NCBI GenBank assembly: GCA_900769535.1
Contig: CAAGHB010000067.1
Coordinates: 1 to 25,641, forward strand
DNA from: Clostridia bacterium
GTDB taxonomy: Bacteria > Bacillota > Clostridia > Oscillospirales > Acutalibacteraceae
Direction of reading: 5' to 3'
DNA: 25,641 bases
Both the position numbers and the translations under genes were made by a program. Below are positions 7,507 to 16,535 of this stretch, one piece after another. Within the stretch, counting starts at the first letter, position 1. Each line of letters starts with the position of its first letter. The notes under the pieces were generated by a model. It did not search any database, was not told where the DNA came from, and was given only the letters and a program-made list of their open reading frames with translations.

Positions 7507-7535
7507 AAAATAGCACTTTTATTTTTTGTTGTCAA
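7507..7535 (-). promoter_or_regulatory. Promoter of nagB
   Basis: On the minus strand TTGACA (7530-7535) and TATTTT (7507-7512) are 17 bases apart, in an A/T-rich stretch just upstream of nagB. The remaining bases to 7640 show nothing further that is clear. Confidence 0.65.
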
Positions 7536-7640
7536 GAAAAAATTTTTTACATAAAACGCAAATTTTAGTTGTAAATTACGAAGTTTTTACATTATCCTAC
7601 AACCTAATTATATTCGGTTTAAAGTCTGTTATTCCGATTT

Positions 7641-8306
7641 TTATCTCATCAAGTCAAGACCGGTTCCCTTGAAGAATAAGCTTACCAGCTTCGCCTGAAC
7701 CATCGACGAGGGGTGGATTCTGTCCCACGAATAATAATAGGGATGCTGTGCCTTTAAAAGCTCCTCGATTCCCGACATTGTATTGATAAAGGTAAGGCCC
7801 TTTTCCTCCGCCAATTTTCTGCAAACCTCGGTGTAGGCATAAATCTGCTTTACCATTTCGTCATCCTTGTTCGACTCGACCATAAAGGGCGACATGATAA
7901 CAATTCGATCGGTTACTTCAAGACATAAATCAATAAGCTTTTTCATGTTTTCGGTGTATTCGTCGATAAGAACGTGCTCGGCGGGATTATCGGGCGCATC
8001 AAACTGGCGCCAAATATCATTTGCGCCAATCATAATTGAAATAACGTCGGGTTTTGCTGCGCGAACGTCGGTTTCAAAACGGTTAAGAAGCTGGCGTGTC
8101 TGGTCTCCGCTGACGCCCTTATTTATAACGCGAATATTCAGCTCGGGATACAGTCCGAGAAGAAAAGCGGCAATTTTACTTACATAGCCGTGTCCCCACG
8201 GATTAAAGAAGGCAAGTCCCTCGCCGTCAGGTCTTGCACGGTCGGCATCGGTTACCGAATCGCCGTAAAATAAAACTCTGTCATTTTTTCTAAACAGCAT
8301 TTGCAA
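7641..8306 (-). CDS. SGNH/GDSL-family hydrolase
   Basis: This is a 221-residue cytoplasmic esterase-like protein with no signal peptide. The four SGNH blocks are seen: GDSVTD with nucleophile Ser17, INKGVSGDQTR (Gly of block II), IMIGANDIW (Asn of block III) and DRIHPS with Asp195 and His198. It closely resembles the lysophospholipase L1-like or acetylxylan-esterase-like SGNH proteins common in Clostridia; likely substrates are acyl or acetyl esters, perhaps on sugars. The start at 8306 (MQMLF) or the ATG two codons in are both possible. It diverges from rlmD. Confidence 0.88.
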   Translation of the reverse strand: MQMLFRKNDRVLFYGDSVTDADRARPDGEGLAFFNPWGHGYVSKIAAFLLGLYPELNIRVINKGVSGDQTRQLLNRFETDVRAAKPDVISIMIGANDIWRQFDAPDNPAEHVLIDEYTENMKKLIDLCLEVTDRIVIMSPFMVESNKDDEMVKQIYAYTEVCRKLAEEKGLTFINTMSGIEELLKAQHPYYYSWDRIHPSSMVQAKLVSLFFKGTGLDLMR

Positions 8307-8328
8307 TTGTCTCCTTATATGCTATAAT
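8301..8328 (+). promoter_or_regulatory. Candidate promoter of the rlmD gene
   Basis: TTGCAA (8301-8306) and TATAAT (8323-8328) are 16 bases apart; a second TATAAT lies at 8332-8337. The -35 box overlaps the start codon of the divergent hydrolase gene. Confidence 0.45.
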
Positions 8329-8384
8329 TACTATAATTATTACATATTGGTCGGTTATTTTCAATAGCTGCGGGGTGATTTTTT

Positions 8385-9740
8385 TTGATTAAAAAGAACG
8401 ATATTATTCTGACCGAAATCGACGGAATGACCGCCGAGGGCTCGGGCGTTGCCCATCCCGACGGATTTGCCGTTTTCATTAAAGGCACCGCCATATCCGA
8501 CAGGATAAACGCCCGAATTATCAAGGTTAATAAAAAATACGCCATCGCCAAAATTGACGAGGTTATCACCCCTTCCCCCGACCGAATCGAAAATGATTGT
8601 CCGTCATTTCCCTCGTGTGGCGGATGTGCCTTTCGTCACATAAGCTACGACGCCGAATGCGAAATAAAACAGCAAAGGGTTGCCGATGCCATGCGGCGAA
8701 TCGGCTCAGTCGATACCCCGACCGACAAAATCGTTGCCGCAGATAACATTTTCGGATACAGAAACAAGGCGCAGTATGCCGTTTCGCGTGATAATAGCGG
8801 GCTCAAAATCGGCTTTTACGCCGAGCGAAGCCACCGCGTCATCGATTGCAGAAGCTGTCGGCTTCAACCCGAAATTTTTAAGGAGATAATCGACCTTTTT
8901 GCCGAGTTTATTGAGCAAAACGGCATTTCGGTTTATGACGAGGTGAGCGGAAAGGGACTTATACGCAACATATACATTCGTCAGGCGGAAATGACCGATG
9001 AGATAATGGTTTGCGCCGTCATAAACGGAAATTCGTTGCCAAAAAGTGACGAACTCATCGAGGGGCTGAAATCCGCCCTCGGAAATCGGCTCAAAACCGT
9101 AATTCTGAACATAAACAAGGAGCGCACAAACGTCATTCTCGGCAAGGAATGCAAAGTCGTTTACGGCGACGGATACATCACCGACATTCTCTGCGGAGTA
9201 AAGGTTCGGCTGAATGCCCTTTCCTTCTATCAGGTCAATCGTAGAATGGCAGAACGGCTTTATGAAATTGCCGCTAACCTCGCCGAATGCGACCAAAAAA
9301 CCGTATTCGACCTCTACTGCGGAGCAGGCACAATCGGTCTTTCGATGGCGAAAAGGGCAAAGAGAGTCATCGGCGCCGAAATCATACCCGAGGCAGTGGT
9401 CGATGCCGAATTTAACGCCGCCGCCAACGGAATAGAAAACGCCGAATTTATATGCGCCGATGCCTCCGACGCGGCAAAAAAGCTCGCCAAAAAGGGCATC
9501 AAACCCGACGTGGTAATTGTTGACCCACCAAGAAAGGGACTCGAAGACGGACTGCCCGAATTCATCGCGACCGAGTTTATGCCCGAGAGGATAGTTTACG
9601 TTTCGTGCGACCCCGCAACCCTCGCACGTGACGCCGCAAAATTCGAAGCGTCCGGCTACAAGGTGAAAAAAATCGTCCCCGTTGACCTTTTCCCCCGCAC
9701 GCATCACGTAGAAACTGTGTGCCTGATGGTGAAAGAATAA
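8385..9740 (+). CDS. rlmD: 23S rRNA (uracil-C5)-methyltransferase, RlmD/RumA type
   Basis: This enzyme makes 5-methyluridine in 23S rRNA using S-adenosylmethionine. An N-terminal TRAM domain (residues 1-60) is followed by Fe-S ligand cysteines (Cys72, Cys78, Cys81 and Cys155 or Cys158), a SAM motif FDLYCGAGTIG (about 308-318), VDPPRKG, and the catalytic YVSCDPATLARD with Cys408. Its 451 residues match the family. The start is a TTG at 8385, six bases after GGGGTGA; no ATG fits and the TRAM domain needs this start. Firmicute relatives may methylate one or both of U747 and U1939, so the exact site is uncertain. The nucleotidyltransferase-fold gene follows closely and is probably co-transcribed. 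Confidence 0.93.
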   Translation: MIKKNDIILTEIDGMTAEGSGVAHPDGFAVFIKGTAISDRINARIIKVNKKYAIAKIDEVITPSPDRIENDCPSFPSCGGCAFRHISYDAECEIKQQRVADAMRRIGSVDTPTDKIVAADNIFGYRNKAQYAVSRDNSGLKIGFYAERSHRVIDCRSCRLQPEIFKEIIDLFAEFIEQNGISVYDEVSGKGLIRNIYIRQAEMTDEIMVCAVINGNSLPKSDELIEGLKSALGNRLKTVILNINKERTNVILGKECKVVYGDGYITDILCGVKVRLNALSFYQVNRRMAERLYEIAANLAECDQKTVFDLYCGAGTIGLSMAKRAKRVIGAEIIPEAVVDAEFNAAANGIENAEFICADASDAAKKLAKKGIKPDVVIVDPPRKGLEDGLPEFIATEFMPERIVYVSCDPATLARDAAKFEASGYKVKKIVPVDLFPRTHHVETVCLMVKE

Positions 9741-9765
9741 ACGCAAATTTATCGAGGTGATTTTG

Positions 9766-10431
9766 ATGATAGATATTACCGCTTGGATGCAAAACTTTGT
9801 GCAGATACTGGATGACACCTTTGGCAATCGTGTGTGGTTTGTCGGACTGCAAGGCAGTTATGCCCGTGAGGAAGCTACCGAGACAAGCGATATTGATACT
9901 GTCGTCATTCTGGATGAATTATCCGCCACAGACGTTGACACCTACAGTAAAATGCTCGACCGCTTACCCGACCGAGAGCTTATTTGCGGCTTTATTTCGG
10001 GAAAAAGCGAAATTCTAAATTGGGAATCAGCCGACCTTTTTCAGTTTTATTATGATACAAAGCCGATAAAAGGAAATTTAGACGAGCTGCTAACGGTGAT
10101 TGACAATGACGCCGTTGACCGAGCAATAAAAATGGGCGCCTGCAACCTTTATCATGGATGCGTTCACAATATGCTTTATGAAAAAAGCGAGGATGTTCTG
10201 AAAGGACTTTATAAATCGGCGTCCTTCATTATTCAGGCAATCGCCTTTAAGCAAACGGGCAATTATATCAGCCGTCAAAAGGATTTGCTAAACATTGCTT
10301 CACCCGAGGAAAAGGTTATTGTCAGCACCTTTTTAGAGCTAAAAAACGGCGGTGCGCTTGACTTTATAAAAATGTCCGAAGTGCTATTCGAGTGGTCAAA
10401 AAATCAGATTGAAAAATCGAGCAAAAAATAA
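9766..10431 (+). CDS. Nucleotidyltransferase-fold protein with helical C-terminal domain
   Basis: The N-terminal half has the polymerase-beta-type nucleotidyltransferase signature: GLQGSYAREEATETSDIDTV, with Gly30-Ser31 and the metal-binding Asp42-x-Asp44. The C-terminal half (about 110-221) is alpha-helical and includes LYKSASFIIQAIAFKQTGNY, reminiscent of HEPN or KNTase C-terminal helices. Members of this fold adenylylate proteins, tRNAs or antibiotics. No partner toxin or resistance context is seen, so substrate and role are unknown. The ATG at 9766 is chosen because GAGGTGA lies five bases ahead; the upstream in-frame GTG (9757) is part of that binding site. It lies 25 bases after rlmD. 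Confidence 0.8.
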   Translation: MIDITAWMQNFVQILDDTFGNRVWFVGLQGSYAREEATETSDIDTVVILDELSATDVDTYSKMLDRLPDRELICGFISGKSEILNWESADLFQFYYDTKPIKGNLDELLTVIDNDAVDRAIKMGACNLYHGCVHNMLYEKSEDVLKGLYKSASFIIQAIAFKQTGNYISRQKDLLNIASPEEKVIVSTFLELKNGGALDFIKMSEVLFEWSKNQIEKSSKK

Positions 10432-10474
10432 ATATTCTCCCGAAATTCAATCAACAAAAAGGAGATAATGCGAA

Positions 10475-10843
10475 ATGAAAAGATTAGCGGCTCTGATACT
10501 TGCGATTGTTTGTATGACCATTTTCAGCGGATGCAAAGATTCCGACAAAAGCGGAAAGCCCGATATCAAGGATTTGAGCATTGTAGAAACATTTAATAGC
10601 GACATAGAAACCTATTACAAAATGAGCGACGGAAGCTGGCAGGTGAACGGACAAAGCTATGAATACCGTCTCGAAATCAGCGGCAGAATGCCCAAGGCAG
10701 CCGTCGATTCGACCTTTGTTTACCTGTCTAATATCGAAAACATCACCTTTGAGCAGGCGTGGAAGGCGGCAGGTTTCAGCAGCAACACCGCCGACTACTT
10801 TTCTGCCGATGAAGCCGTGCTGGTAGAAATGCAAACCGAGTAA
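10475..10843 (+). CDS. Small lipoprotein of unknown function
   Basis: A 122-residue protein with a clear lipoprotein signal peptide (hydrophobic residues 4-17, lipobox IFSGC, lipidated Cys20), so it should sit on the outer face of the membrane. The mature part is short and charged, with no motif I recognise. An AAAGGAGA site precedes the ATG. It follows the nucleotidyltransferase gene by 43 bases and is closed by a terminator, so it may be the last gene of the rlmD unit. Confidence 0.75.
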   Translation: MKRLAALILAIVCMTIFSGCKDSDKSGKPDIKDLSIVETFNSDIETYYKMSDGSWQVNGQSYEYRLEISGRMPKAAVDSTFVYLSNIENITFEQAWKAAGFSSNTADYFSADEAVLVEMQTE

Positions 10844-10863
10844 AACTCATACGATTTTCACGC

Positions 10864-10892
10864 AAAGACGGGGTTATAACCTCCGTCTTTTG
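10864..10892 (+). terminator. Terminator after the small lipoprotein gene
   Basis: AAAGACGG pairs with CCGTCTTT around a GGTTATAACC core that is itself a palindrome, and the right arm ends in TTTT. The T tail is short, so efficiency is uncertain. Confidence 0.7.
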
Positions 10893-10973
10893 TCAAAAAT
10901 AAGGGTAATGACAACCGAGCGGCTCGACTTTTTGTAAGATTGTTAAATTTTTCACTTGAACGATGCTTTTCTC

Positions 10974-11002
10974 TTGCAAAAATCGTGTTTTTAGGTTAGA
11001 AT
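10974..11002 (+). promoter_or_regulatory. Promoter of the pgk-tpiA-gpmI operon
   Basis: TTGCAA (10974-10979) and TAGAAT (10997-11002) are 17 bases apart. A TATAAT follows at 11004-11009 but has no good -35 partner. Confidence 0.65.
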
Positions 11003-11076
11003 ATATAATGTGCCAAAAGGCGAATATTTTTTGGTTGAAAAATTTCTTTAACATAAAAAGAAGGAAGGATAAATCA

Positions 11077-12291
11077 ATGACAGCTATCAACAAGAAAACC
11101 GTAGACGATCTCAAAGTTCAGGGTAAGAGAGTGCTTGTTCGTTGCGACTTTAACGTACCGCTCAAAGCAGGCGTTATCACCGACGAAAACCGTATCGTAG
11201 CCGCTCTCCCCACCATCAAAAAGCTCATTAACGAAGGAGCAAAGGTTATCCTCTGCTCACACCTCGGAAAGCCGAAGGGCGAACCCAAGCCGGAGCTTTC
11301 ACTTGCTCCCGTTGCAAAGCGCCTCGAAGAGCTCCTCGAAAAGAAGGTTGTTTTTGCCGCTGACGACACAGTTGTAGGCGAAAATGCAAAGGCCGCTGTT
11401 GCCGCTATGAATGACGGCGACGTTGTACTCCTTCAAAATACACGCTACCGCGCAGAAGAAACAAAGAACGTTGCTACATTCAGCGAAGAGCTTGGCTCAC
11501 TCGCCGACGTATTCGTAAACGATGCTTTCGGCGCTGCTCACCGCGCTCACTGCTCAACCGTTGGCGTTGTTGACTATGTTGACGAAGCTGCTGTTGGCTA
11601 CCTCATCGGCAAGGAACTCAAATTCCTCGGTAACGCTGTTGATAACCCCGAGCGTCCCTTTGTATGCATTCTCGGCGGTGCAAAGGTTGCTGACAAGCTC
11701 CTCGTTATCGAAAACCTCCTCAACAAAGCTGATACACTCATCATCGGCGGCGGTATGTCATACACCTTCTTAAAGGCACAGGGCTACCGCGTTGGTCAGT
11801 CACTCGTTGACAACGAAAAAATCGACTACTGCGCCGAAATGCTCAAAAAGGCCGACGAAAAGGGCGTAAAAATTCTTCTCCCGGTTGATAACGTCGCTAC
11901 AAAGAACTTCCCCGACCCGATTGATGCTCCTATTGAAACAAAGGTATTCCCCTCCGACAGCATCGACGACGATTGGATGGGCCTCGACATCGGACCGAAG
12001 ACAGCCGAAATCTTTGCCGACGCTGTAAAATCGGCTAAGACTGTCGTATGGAACGGCCCGATGGGCGTTAGCGAAAATCCCTGCCTCGCAAACGGCACAA
12101 AGTCGGTTGCAAGCGCACTCGCAGAAACCGACGCTGTTACCATTATCGGTGGCGGTGACTCGGCAGCCGCAGTAAACAACCTCGGCTACGGCGCAAAGAT
12201 GTCTCACATCTCGACCGGTGGCGGCGCTTCACTCGAATTCCTCGAAGGAAAAGAGCTCCCCGGTATTGCCGCAATGGACGACAAAAACTAA
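11077..12291 (+). CDS. pgk: Phosphoglycerate kinase
   Basis: This glycolytic enzyme transfers phosphate from 1,3-bisphosphoglycerate to ADP. The 404-residue product has RVLVRCDFNVPL, LCSHLGKPKGE, LLQNTRYRAEE, ILGGAKVADKL, VVWNGPMGVSE and the C-terminal nucleotide-binding IIGGGDSAAAV and STGGGASLEFLEG segments. The ATG at 11077 is used because GAAGGAAGGA precedes it and the protein then starts like other Pgk; the frame is open further upstream only through the promoter. It heads an operon with tpiA and gpmI; gap is not adjacent. Confidence 0.98.
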   Translation: MTAINKKTVDDLKVQGKRVLVRCDFNVPLKAGVITDENRIVAALPTIKKLINEGAKVILCSHLGKPKGEPKPELSLAPVAKRLEELLEKKVVFAADDTVVGENAKAAVAAMNDGDVVLLQNTRYRAEETKNVATFSEELGSLADVFVNDAFGAAHRAHCSTVGVVDYVDEAAVGYLIGKELKFLGNAVDNPERPFVCILGGAKVADKLLVIENLLNKADTLIIGGGMSYTFLKAQGYRVGQSLVDNEKIDYCAEMLKKADEKGVKILLPVDNVATKNFPDPIDAPIETKVFPSDSIDDDWMGLDIGPKTAEIFADAVKSAKTVVWNGPMGVSENPCLANGTKSVASALAETDAVTIIGGGDSAAAVNNLGYGAKMSHISTGGGASLEFLEGKELPGIAAMDDKN

Positions 12292-12309
12292 TTAAAAAAA
12301 TACAATCAT

Positions 12310-12341
12310 CGAAAGCATACCTTTTTTCGGGTATGCTTTCG
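12310..12341 (+). other. Perfect 12-bp hairpin between pgk and tpiA
   Basis: CGAAAGCATACC (12310-12321) is exactly complementary to GGTATGCTTTCG (12330-12341), with an 8-base loop of mostly T. No T tract follows; GCAATGTGAAGGAG leads straight to tpiA. It is therefore more likely an RNA stability or processing element than a terminator. Confidence 0.7.
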
Positions 12342-12364
12342 CAATGTGAAGGAGTTAAATAACA

Positions 12365-13132
12365 ATGAATAAAGCAGTACGTAAAGCAGTTATTGCAGGT
12401 AACTGGAAAATGAACAAAACACCCGCTGAAACCACCGAAATCATCAACGCTATGAAGCCGCTCGTAAAGGACGCCGATTGCTCGGTAGTTCTCTGCGTTC
12501 CCTACGTTGACATTCACGCCGCACTCACCGCAGCCGAGGGCTCAAACATCGAAATCGGCGCAGAAAACTGCCATTGGGAAAAGTCGGGCGCTTACACCGG
12601 CGAAATCAGCGCAGATATGCTTACCGCTATGGGTGTTAAATACGTTATCACCGGTCACAGTGAACGCCGTCAGTACTTTGGCGAAACCGATATTACAGTT
12701 AACAAGCGCACACTTGCCGCAGTTAACGCAGGTCTCACCGCAATCGTTTGCGTAGGCGAAACACTCGAACAGCGCGAACAGGGCATCACAGCCGAGCTCG
12801 TTGCAATGCAGACAAAGATTGCGCTCGGCGGCATTTCGAAGGAACAGCTTGACAAAATCATCATCGCTTACGAGCCGGTTTGGGCAATCGGTACAGGTAA
12901 GACTGCTACCGCCGACCAGGCAGAAGAGGTTTGTGCCGTTATCCGCGAAACAATCGCAAAGGTATATGACAACGACGCCGCAGAAGCTCTTACCATCCAG
13001 TACGGCGGCTCAATGAACGCTGCTAACGCTGACGAGCTCGTTTCGAAGGTAAACGTTGACGGCGGTCTTATCGGCGGCGCATCACTCAAAGCCGAGGACT
13101 TCTCAATCATCGTAAAGGCCGCAAGCAAGTAA
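12365..13132 (+). CDS. tpiA: Triosephosphate isomerase
   Basis: This enzyme interconverts dihydroxyacetone phosphate and glyceraldehyde-3-phosphate. The 255-residue product has all active-site elements: GNWKMNKT with Asn13 and Lys15, TGHSERR with His98, the catalytic AYEPVWAIGTGK with Glu170 and its flexible loop, and YGGSMNAAN with GLIGGASL for phosphate binding. A GAAGGAG site precedes the ATG. It lies in the pgk operon, 30 bases ahead of gpmI. Confidence 0.98.
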   Translation: MNKAVRKAVIAGNWKMNKTPAETTEIINAMKPLVKDADCSVVLCVPYVDIHAALTAAEGSNIEIGAENCHWEKSGAYTGEISADMLTAMGVKYVITGHSERRQYFGETDITVNKRTLAAVNAGLTAIVCVGETLEQREQGITAELVAMQTKIALGGISKEQLDKIIIAYEPVWAIGTGKTATADQAEEVCAVIRETIAKVYDNDAAEALTIQYGGSMNAANADELVSKVNVDGGLIGGASLKAEDFSIIVKAASK

Positions 13133-13162
13133 TTCCCAAGTTATAAAAAAGGACTGAATAGA

Positions 13163-14698
13163 ATGAAAAAACCGCTGGTTTTAACCATAATGGACGGCTT
13201 TGGCTTTAATCCCGAAACTAACGGAAACGCCATTAAATCGGCCTCCACCCCTTGCCTTGACAAAATCTTTGCCGAAAATCCGACCACCGAAATCGGTGCT
13301 TCGGGAATGGACGTAGGTCTCCCCGACGGCCAGATGGGTAACAGCGAGGTCGGCCACACGAACATCGGCGCAGGTCGCGTTGTTTATCAGGAGCTTACCC
13401 GCATCACAAAGGCAAGCAACGAGGGCGAATTTGACAAAAACGATGCCTTTATCGGCGCAATCGAAAACTGCAAAAAGAACGGCAGCGCAATTCACCTCAT
13501 GGGACTCCTCTCTGACGGTGGCGTTCATAGCCACATCGAGCACCTCTACGGACTCGTAAAAATGGCAAAGAAGGCAGGGCTGACCGAAATTTATATCCAC
13601 GCTCTGCTCGACGGACGCGACGTTCCCCCTGCTTCTGCCGCTGACTTTATCGACGCTTGCAACGCCGAGCTCGAAAAAATCGGCGCAGGTAAAATTGCGA
13701 CAGTTATGGGCCGCTTCTACGGAATGGACCGCGACAATCGCTGGGACCGCGTGTCAAAGGCGTATGCTGCACTCGTTTACGGTGAAGGAAACCACACCGC
13801 CGACGCCGCAGCAGCTGTCAGAGAATCATACACAATTAAGGACGCGGACGGAAAATTTCTCACCGACGAGTTCGTTTTACCCACCGTTGTTGACGGAACA
13901 AAGCGAATTGCATCGGGCGACAGCGTAATCTTCTTTAACTTCCGACCCGACAGAGCCCGCGAAATCACCCGTACCCTCGTTGACCCGAACTTTGACGGCT
14001 TCGAGAGAATCGGCGGTATGCTCGACCTCTACTACGTCTGCATGACACAGTACGATGCCACCATGCCGAACGTCGAAATCGCATTCAAGCCCCAGTCACT
14101 CAAAAATACGCTCGGCGAATACCTCGCAAAAATGGGAAAAACCCAGCTTCGCATCGCCGAAACCGAAAAATATGCTCACGTAACCTTCTTCTTCAACGGA
14201 GGAAAGGAAACTCAGTTTGACGGCGAGGACAGAATTCTTGTAAATTCGCCGAAGGTTGCAACCTACGACCTGCAACCCGAAATGAGCGCAGTTCCCGTTT
14301 GTGACAAGGTTTGCGAAGCAATCGAAAGCGGAAAATACGACGTTGTTATCCTCAACTTTGCCAACTGCGACATGGTTGGTCACACCGGCATTTTCGACGC
14401 CGCTGTAAAGGCGGTCGAAACGGTTGACACCTGCGTTGGCCGAGTTGCCGAATCGACCGTAAAAATGGGCGGCGTAATGCTTCTTACCGCCGACCACGGA
14501 AACGCCGACCGTATGCTTGACACCGACGGCACCGCTTTTACCGCTCACACAACAAATCCCGTACCCTTCTCTGTTATCGGTATGGACTGCAATCTCCGCG
14601 AGGGTGGACGTCTGTGCGACATCGCGCCGACAATGCTTAAAATTATGGGTCTCGAACAGCCGGAGGAAATGGACGGCATCTCAATTATAGTCGGCTAA
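13163..14698 (+). CDS. gpmI: Phosphoglycerate mutase, cofactor-independent
   Basis: GpmI interconverts 3- and 2-phosphoglycerate with two Mn ions and a phosphoserine. The 511-residue length is normal. LTIMDGFG (Asp11), GQMGNSEVGHTNIGAGRVV with nucleophile Ser61, LLDGRDVPP, FNFRPDRAREITR, NFANCDMVGHTG and TADHGNADRM are all present. It is the third gene of the pgk operon; eno is not in the window. The ribosome binding site (AAAAGGACTGAATAGA) is moderate. Confidence 0.98.
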   Translation: MKKPLVLTIMDGFGFNPETNGNAIKSASTPCLDKIFAENPTTEIGASGMDVGLPDGQMGNSEVGHTNIGAGRVVYQELTRITKASNEGEFDKNDAFIGAIENCKKNGSAIHLMGLLSDGGVHSHIEHLYGLVKMAKKAGLTEIYIHALLDGRDVPPASAADFIDACNAELEKIGAGKIATVMGRFYGMDRDNRWDRVSKAYAALVYGEGNHTADAAAAVRESYTIKDADGKFLTDEFVLPTVVDGTKRIASGDSVIFFNFRPDRAREITRTLVDPNFDGFERIGGMLDLYYVCMTQYDATMPNVEIAFKPQSLKNTLGEYLAKMGKTQLRIAETEKYAHVTFFFNGGKETQFDGEDRILVNSPKVATYDLQPEMSAVPVCDKVCEAIESGKYDVVILNFANCDMVGHTGIFDAAVKAVETVDTCVGRVAESTVKMGGVMLLTADHGNADRMLDTDGTAFTAHTTNPVPFSVIGMDCNLREGGRLCDIAPTMLKIMGLEQPEEMDGISIIVG

Positions 14699-14776
14699 AT
14701 TTAAAGCAGTTTCCGTTATCCCCCGTCTTTGCGAAATTTGAGCTTAAATCATAAACCAAAACAGGATGTGATTGTT

Positions 14777-16495
14777 TTGAAAGATGTAATTTTTATAACG
14801 CCAACCAGCTCGACTAATTTAAAAGATGAAATTTTCGGAACGCTCACTTTGGCCTCTCTTTTAAAGTACGCTGACGTTTCGGTGAAAATAAAAAGATTTT
14901 TTCAGTTCGGCGATGTCAATGATTTTGATACCTTTATCGACGCCGCAGAAAAGGAAATAATGTCTGATAGTCCAAAAATTGTTTCTTTCTATACCCGTTG
15001 CGATATCTATCACGTTATGCTCAAAATAGCAGAAAGAATAAAGGCCGTTTCCCCTCAAACATATATCGTTTTCGGCGGTCCTCAGGCCGATGCCTGCGCT
15101 AAGGAAACCATTCTTGCCTTCGACTACGTCGATTTTGTTTGCTGTGGCGAAGGAGAAAAAACGATAGTTCCTTTATTCAAATCCCTGCTAAACGGTAAAC
15201 CCGACCTTTCTGTCGACGGACTTGTGTATAAAAAGGACGGAGATGCCGTTATCAATCCCCGACCTGCCTTAATCACCGATTTTGACAGTCTGCCCTTTGC
15301 CGACTTTTCTCTCTGGACCGACATCGAAAGAACCGCAAAGGACATATACGCACTGCCGATTGATATCGGCAGAGGTTGCCCCTTTAACTGTATCTTTTGC
15401 AGTACAAAGTCATTTTGGGAAAGAAAATACCGACTTAAAAGCGCCGAAAGAATTATAGAGGAAATTAAGCTCATTCATAACACCTTTAACATAACCCATT
15501 TCAAGTTCATGCACGATATGTTCACCATGAACAAGGAAGCGGTTACCCTCCTTTGTGAGAAAATTAAGGAGCTCGATTTTAAAATCACCTGGTCTTGCAG
15601 CGCACGAGCCGACTGTCTCACAAAAGAGCTTATCGATACGATGGCGGACGCCGGTCTCGACCGAATATTTATCGGAGTAGAAAGCGGTTCACCCCGAATG
15701 CAAAAGGTGATAAAGAAAAATCTTAAATTAGACAAGGCGTATGAAATTATAAAATACATTTCGGAAAAGGGCCTTATAATATCTGCATCGTACATTTACG
15801 GATTCCCCGATGAAACTCCCGAGGACCTTTCTCAAACGATTTACAGCTTTCTCCTCGTCTCAGGATACAAGGGCGTTCAAACCTGGTGTCACAGATGCGC
15901 CTTTTTCCCCGGCACAGAAATCGAAAAAGTACATGGCCACGAGTTAACCGAATCCTCTGTATATTCGGATTTGTCGGGCGATTTCGGAGCAACTGCCTGC
16001 GCAGAACTGATAAACGCACACCCGAAAATTTTCCCTCAGTACAGAGAATACAATACTCCGTTACGTACTTCTTTAAGATATTTCGATTACTTCCTATGGA
16101 TACTGCGCAAAATCCCTTCGGTATATATGTATTTATCAAGGTATTATACACCAACTACCATGCTGAATATGTACTACGACTGGGAAAAGGCAAATATCGA
16201 CCTTCTCGAAAATCTTGACAAAACAGTTTTGGACAAGGACGTTGCCGATTATCTTCTCGAAAACGATAAATTCATACATACCTTTGAAAAGGATGAACGC
16301 TATCCGATTTTAAAGGATGTTGTTCGCTTTTACAGCGATTACGTTTTACGTGAAAAGGTTGGATTCCTTGGAGTATACGGCTTTATTGTTGACGACTATT
16401 TTAACAGAACAAAAATAGAAGATTATGAAAAGGGAATTTCGCGTGTAACCGTTTCTCCCGACCGCAAGGTAAAATTAAATAAAATAAAGCTGTAA
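14777..16495 (+). CDS. Radical SAM protein with B12-binding-type N-terminal domain
   Basis: The C-x3-C-x2-C motif of radical SAM enzymes is present in RGCPFNCIFCSTK (Cys201, Cys205, Cys208) and binds the 4Fe-4S cluster that cleaves SAM. Residues 1-150 look like the Rossmann-type cobalamin-binding domain, ending in FGGPQADA...DYVDFVCCGEGE, but I see no DxHxxG cobalamin-ligand motif. The C-terminal 170 residues are an unassigned helical region. Such class B-like enzymes methylate or rearrange unactivated carbons; the substrate cannot be told here. The start is a TTG at 14777 with AGGATGTGA five bases ahead, giving 572 residues. It follows gpmI by 78 bases without a terminator but has somewhat A/T-richer codons than the glycolytic genes. 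Confidence 0.85.
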   Translation: MKDVIFITPTSSTNLKDEIFGTLTLASLLKYADVSVKIKRFFQFGDVNDFDTFIDAAEKEIMSDSPKIVSFYTRCDIYHVMLKIAERIKAVSPQTYIVFGGPQADACAKETILAFDYVDFVCCGEGEKTIVPLFKSLLNGKPDLSVDGLVYKKDGDAVINPRPALITDFDSLPFADFSLWTDIERTAKDIYALPIDIGRGCPFNCIFCSTKSFWERKYRLKSAERIIEEIKLIHNTFNITHFKFMHDMFTMNKEAVTLLCEKIKELDFKITWSCSARADCLTKELIDTMADAGLDRIFIGVESGSPRMQKVIKKNLKLDKAYEIIKYISEKGLIISASYIYGFPDETPEDLSQTIYSFLLVSGYKGVQTWCHRCAFFPGTEIEKVHGHELTESSVYSDLSGDFGATACAELINAHPKIFPQYREYNTPLRTSLRYFDYFLWILRKIPSVYMYLSRYYTPTTMLNMYYDWEKANIDLLENLDKTVLDKDVADYLLENDKFIHTFEKDERYPILKDVVRFYSDYVLREKVGFLGVYGFIVDDYFNRTKIEDYEKGISRVTVSPDRKVKLNKIKL

Positions 16496-16535
16496 TAAAA
16501 CTTTAAATTGCCTCGTTTTAAGGTTGACTTAAAGT

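Noticed and set aside
8706..9827. 373-residue open frame on the minus strand
   Set aside because: It lies opposite the well-supported rlmD gene, has no ribosome binding site or recognisable motif, and reflects codon bias of the real gene.
10963..11076. N-terminal extension of pgk
   Set aside because: The stretch contains the promoter and leader; the ATG at 11077 has a ribosome binding site and the family start.
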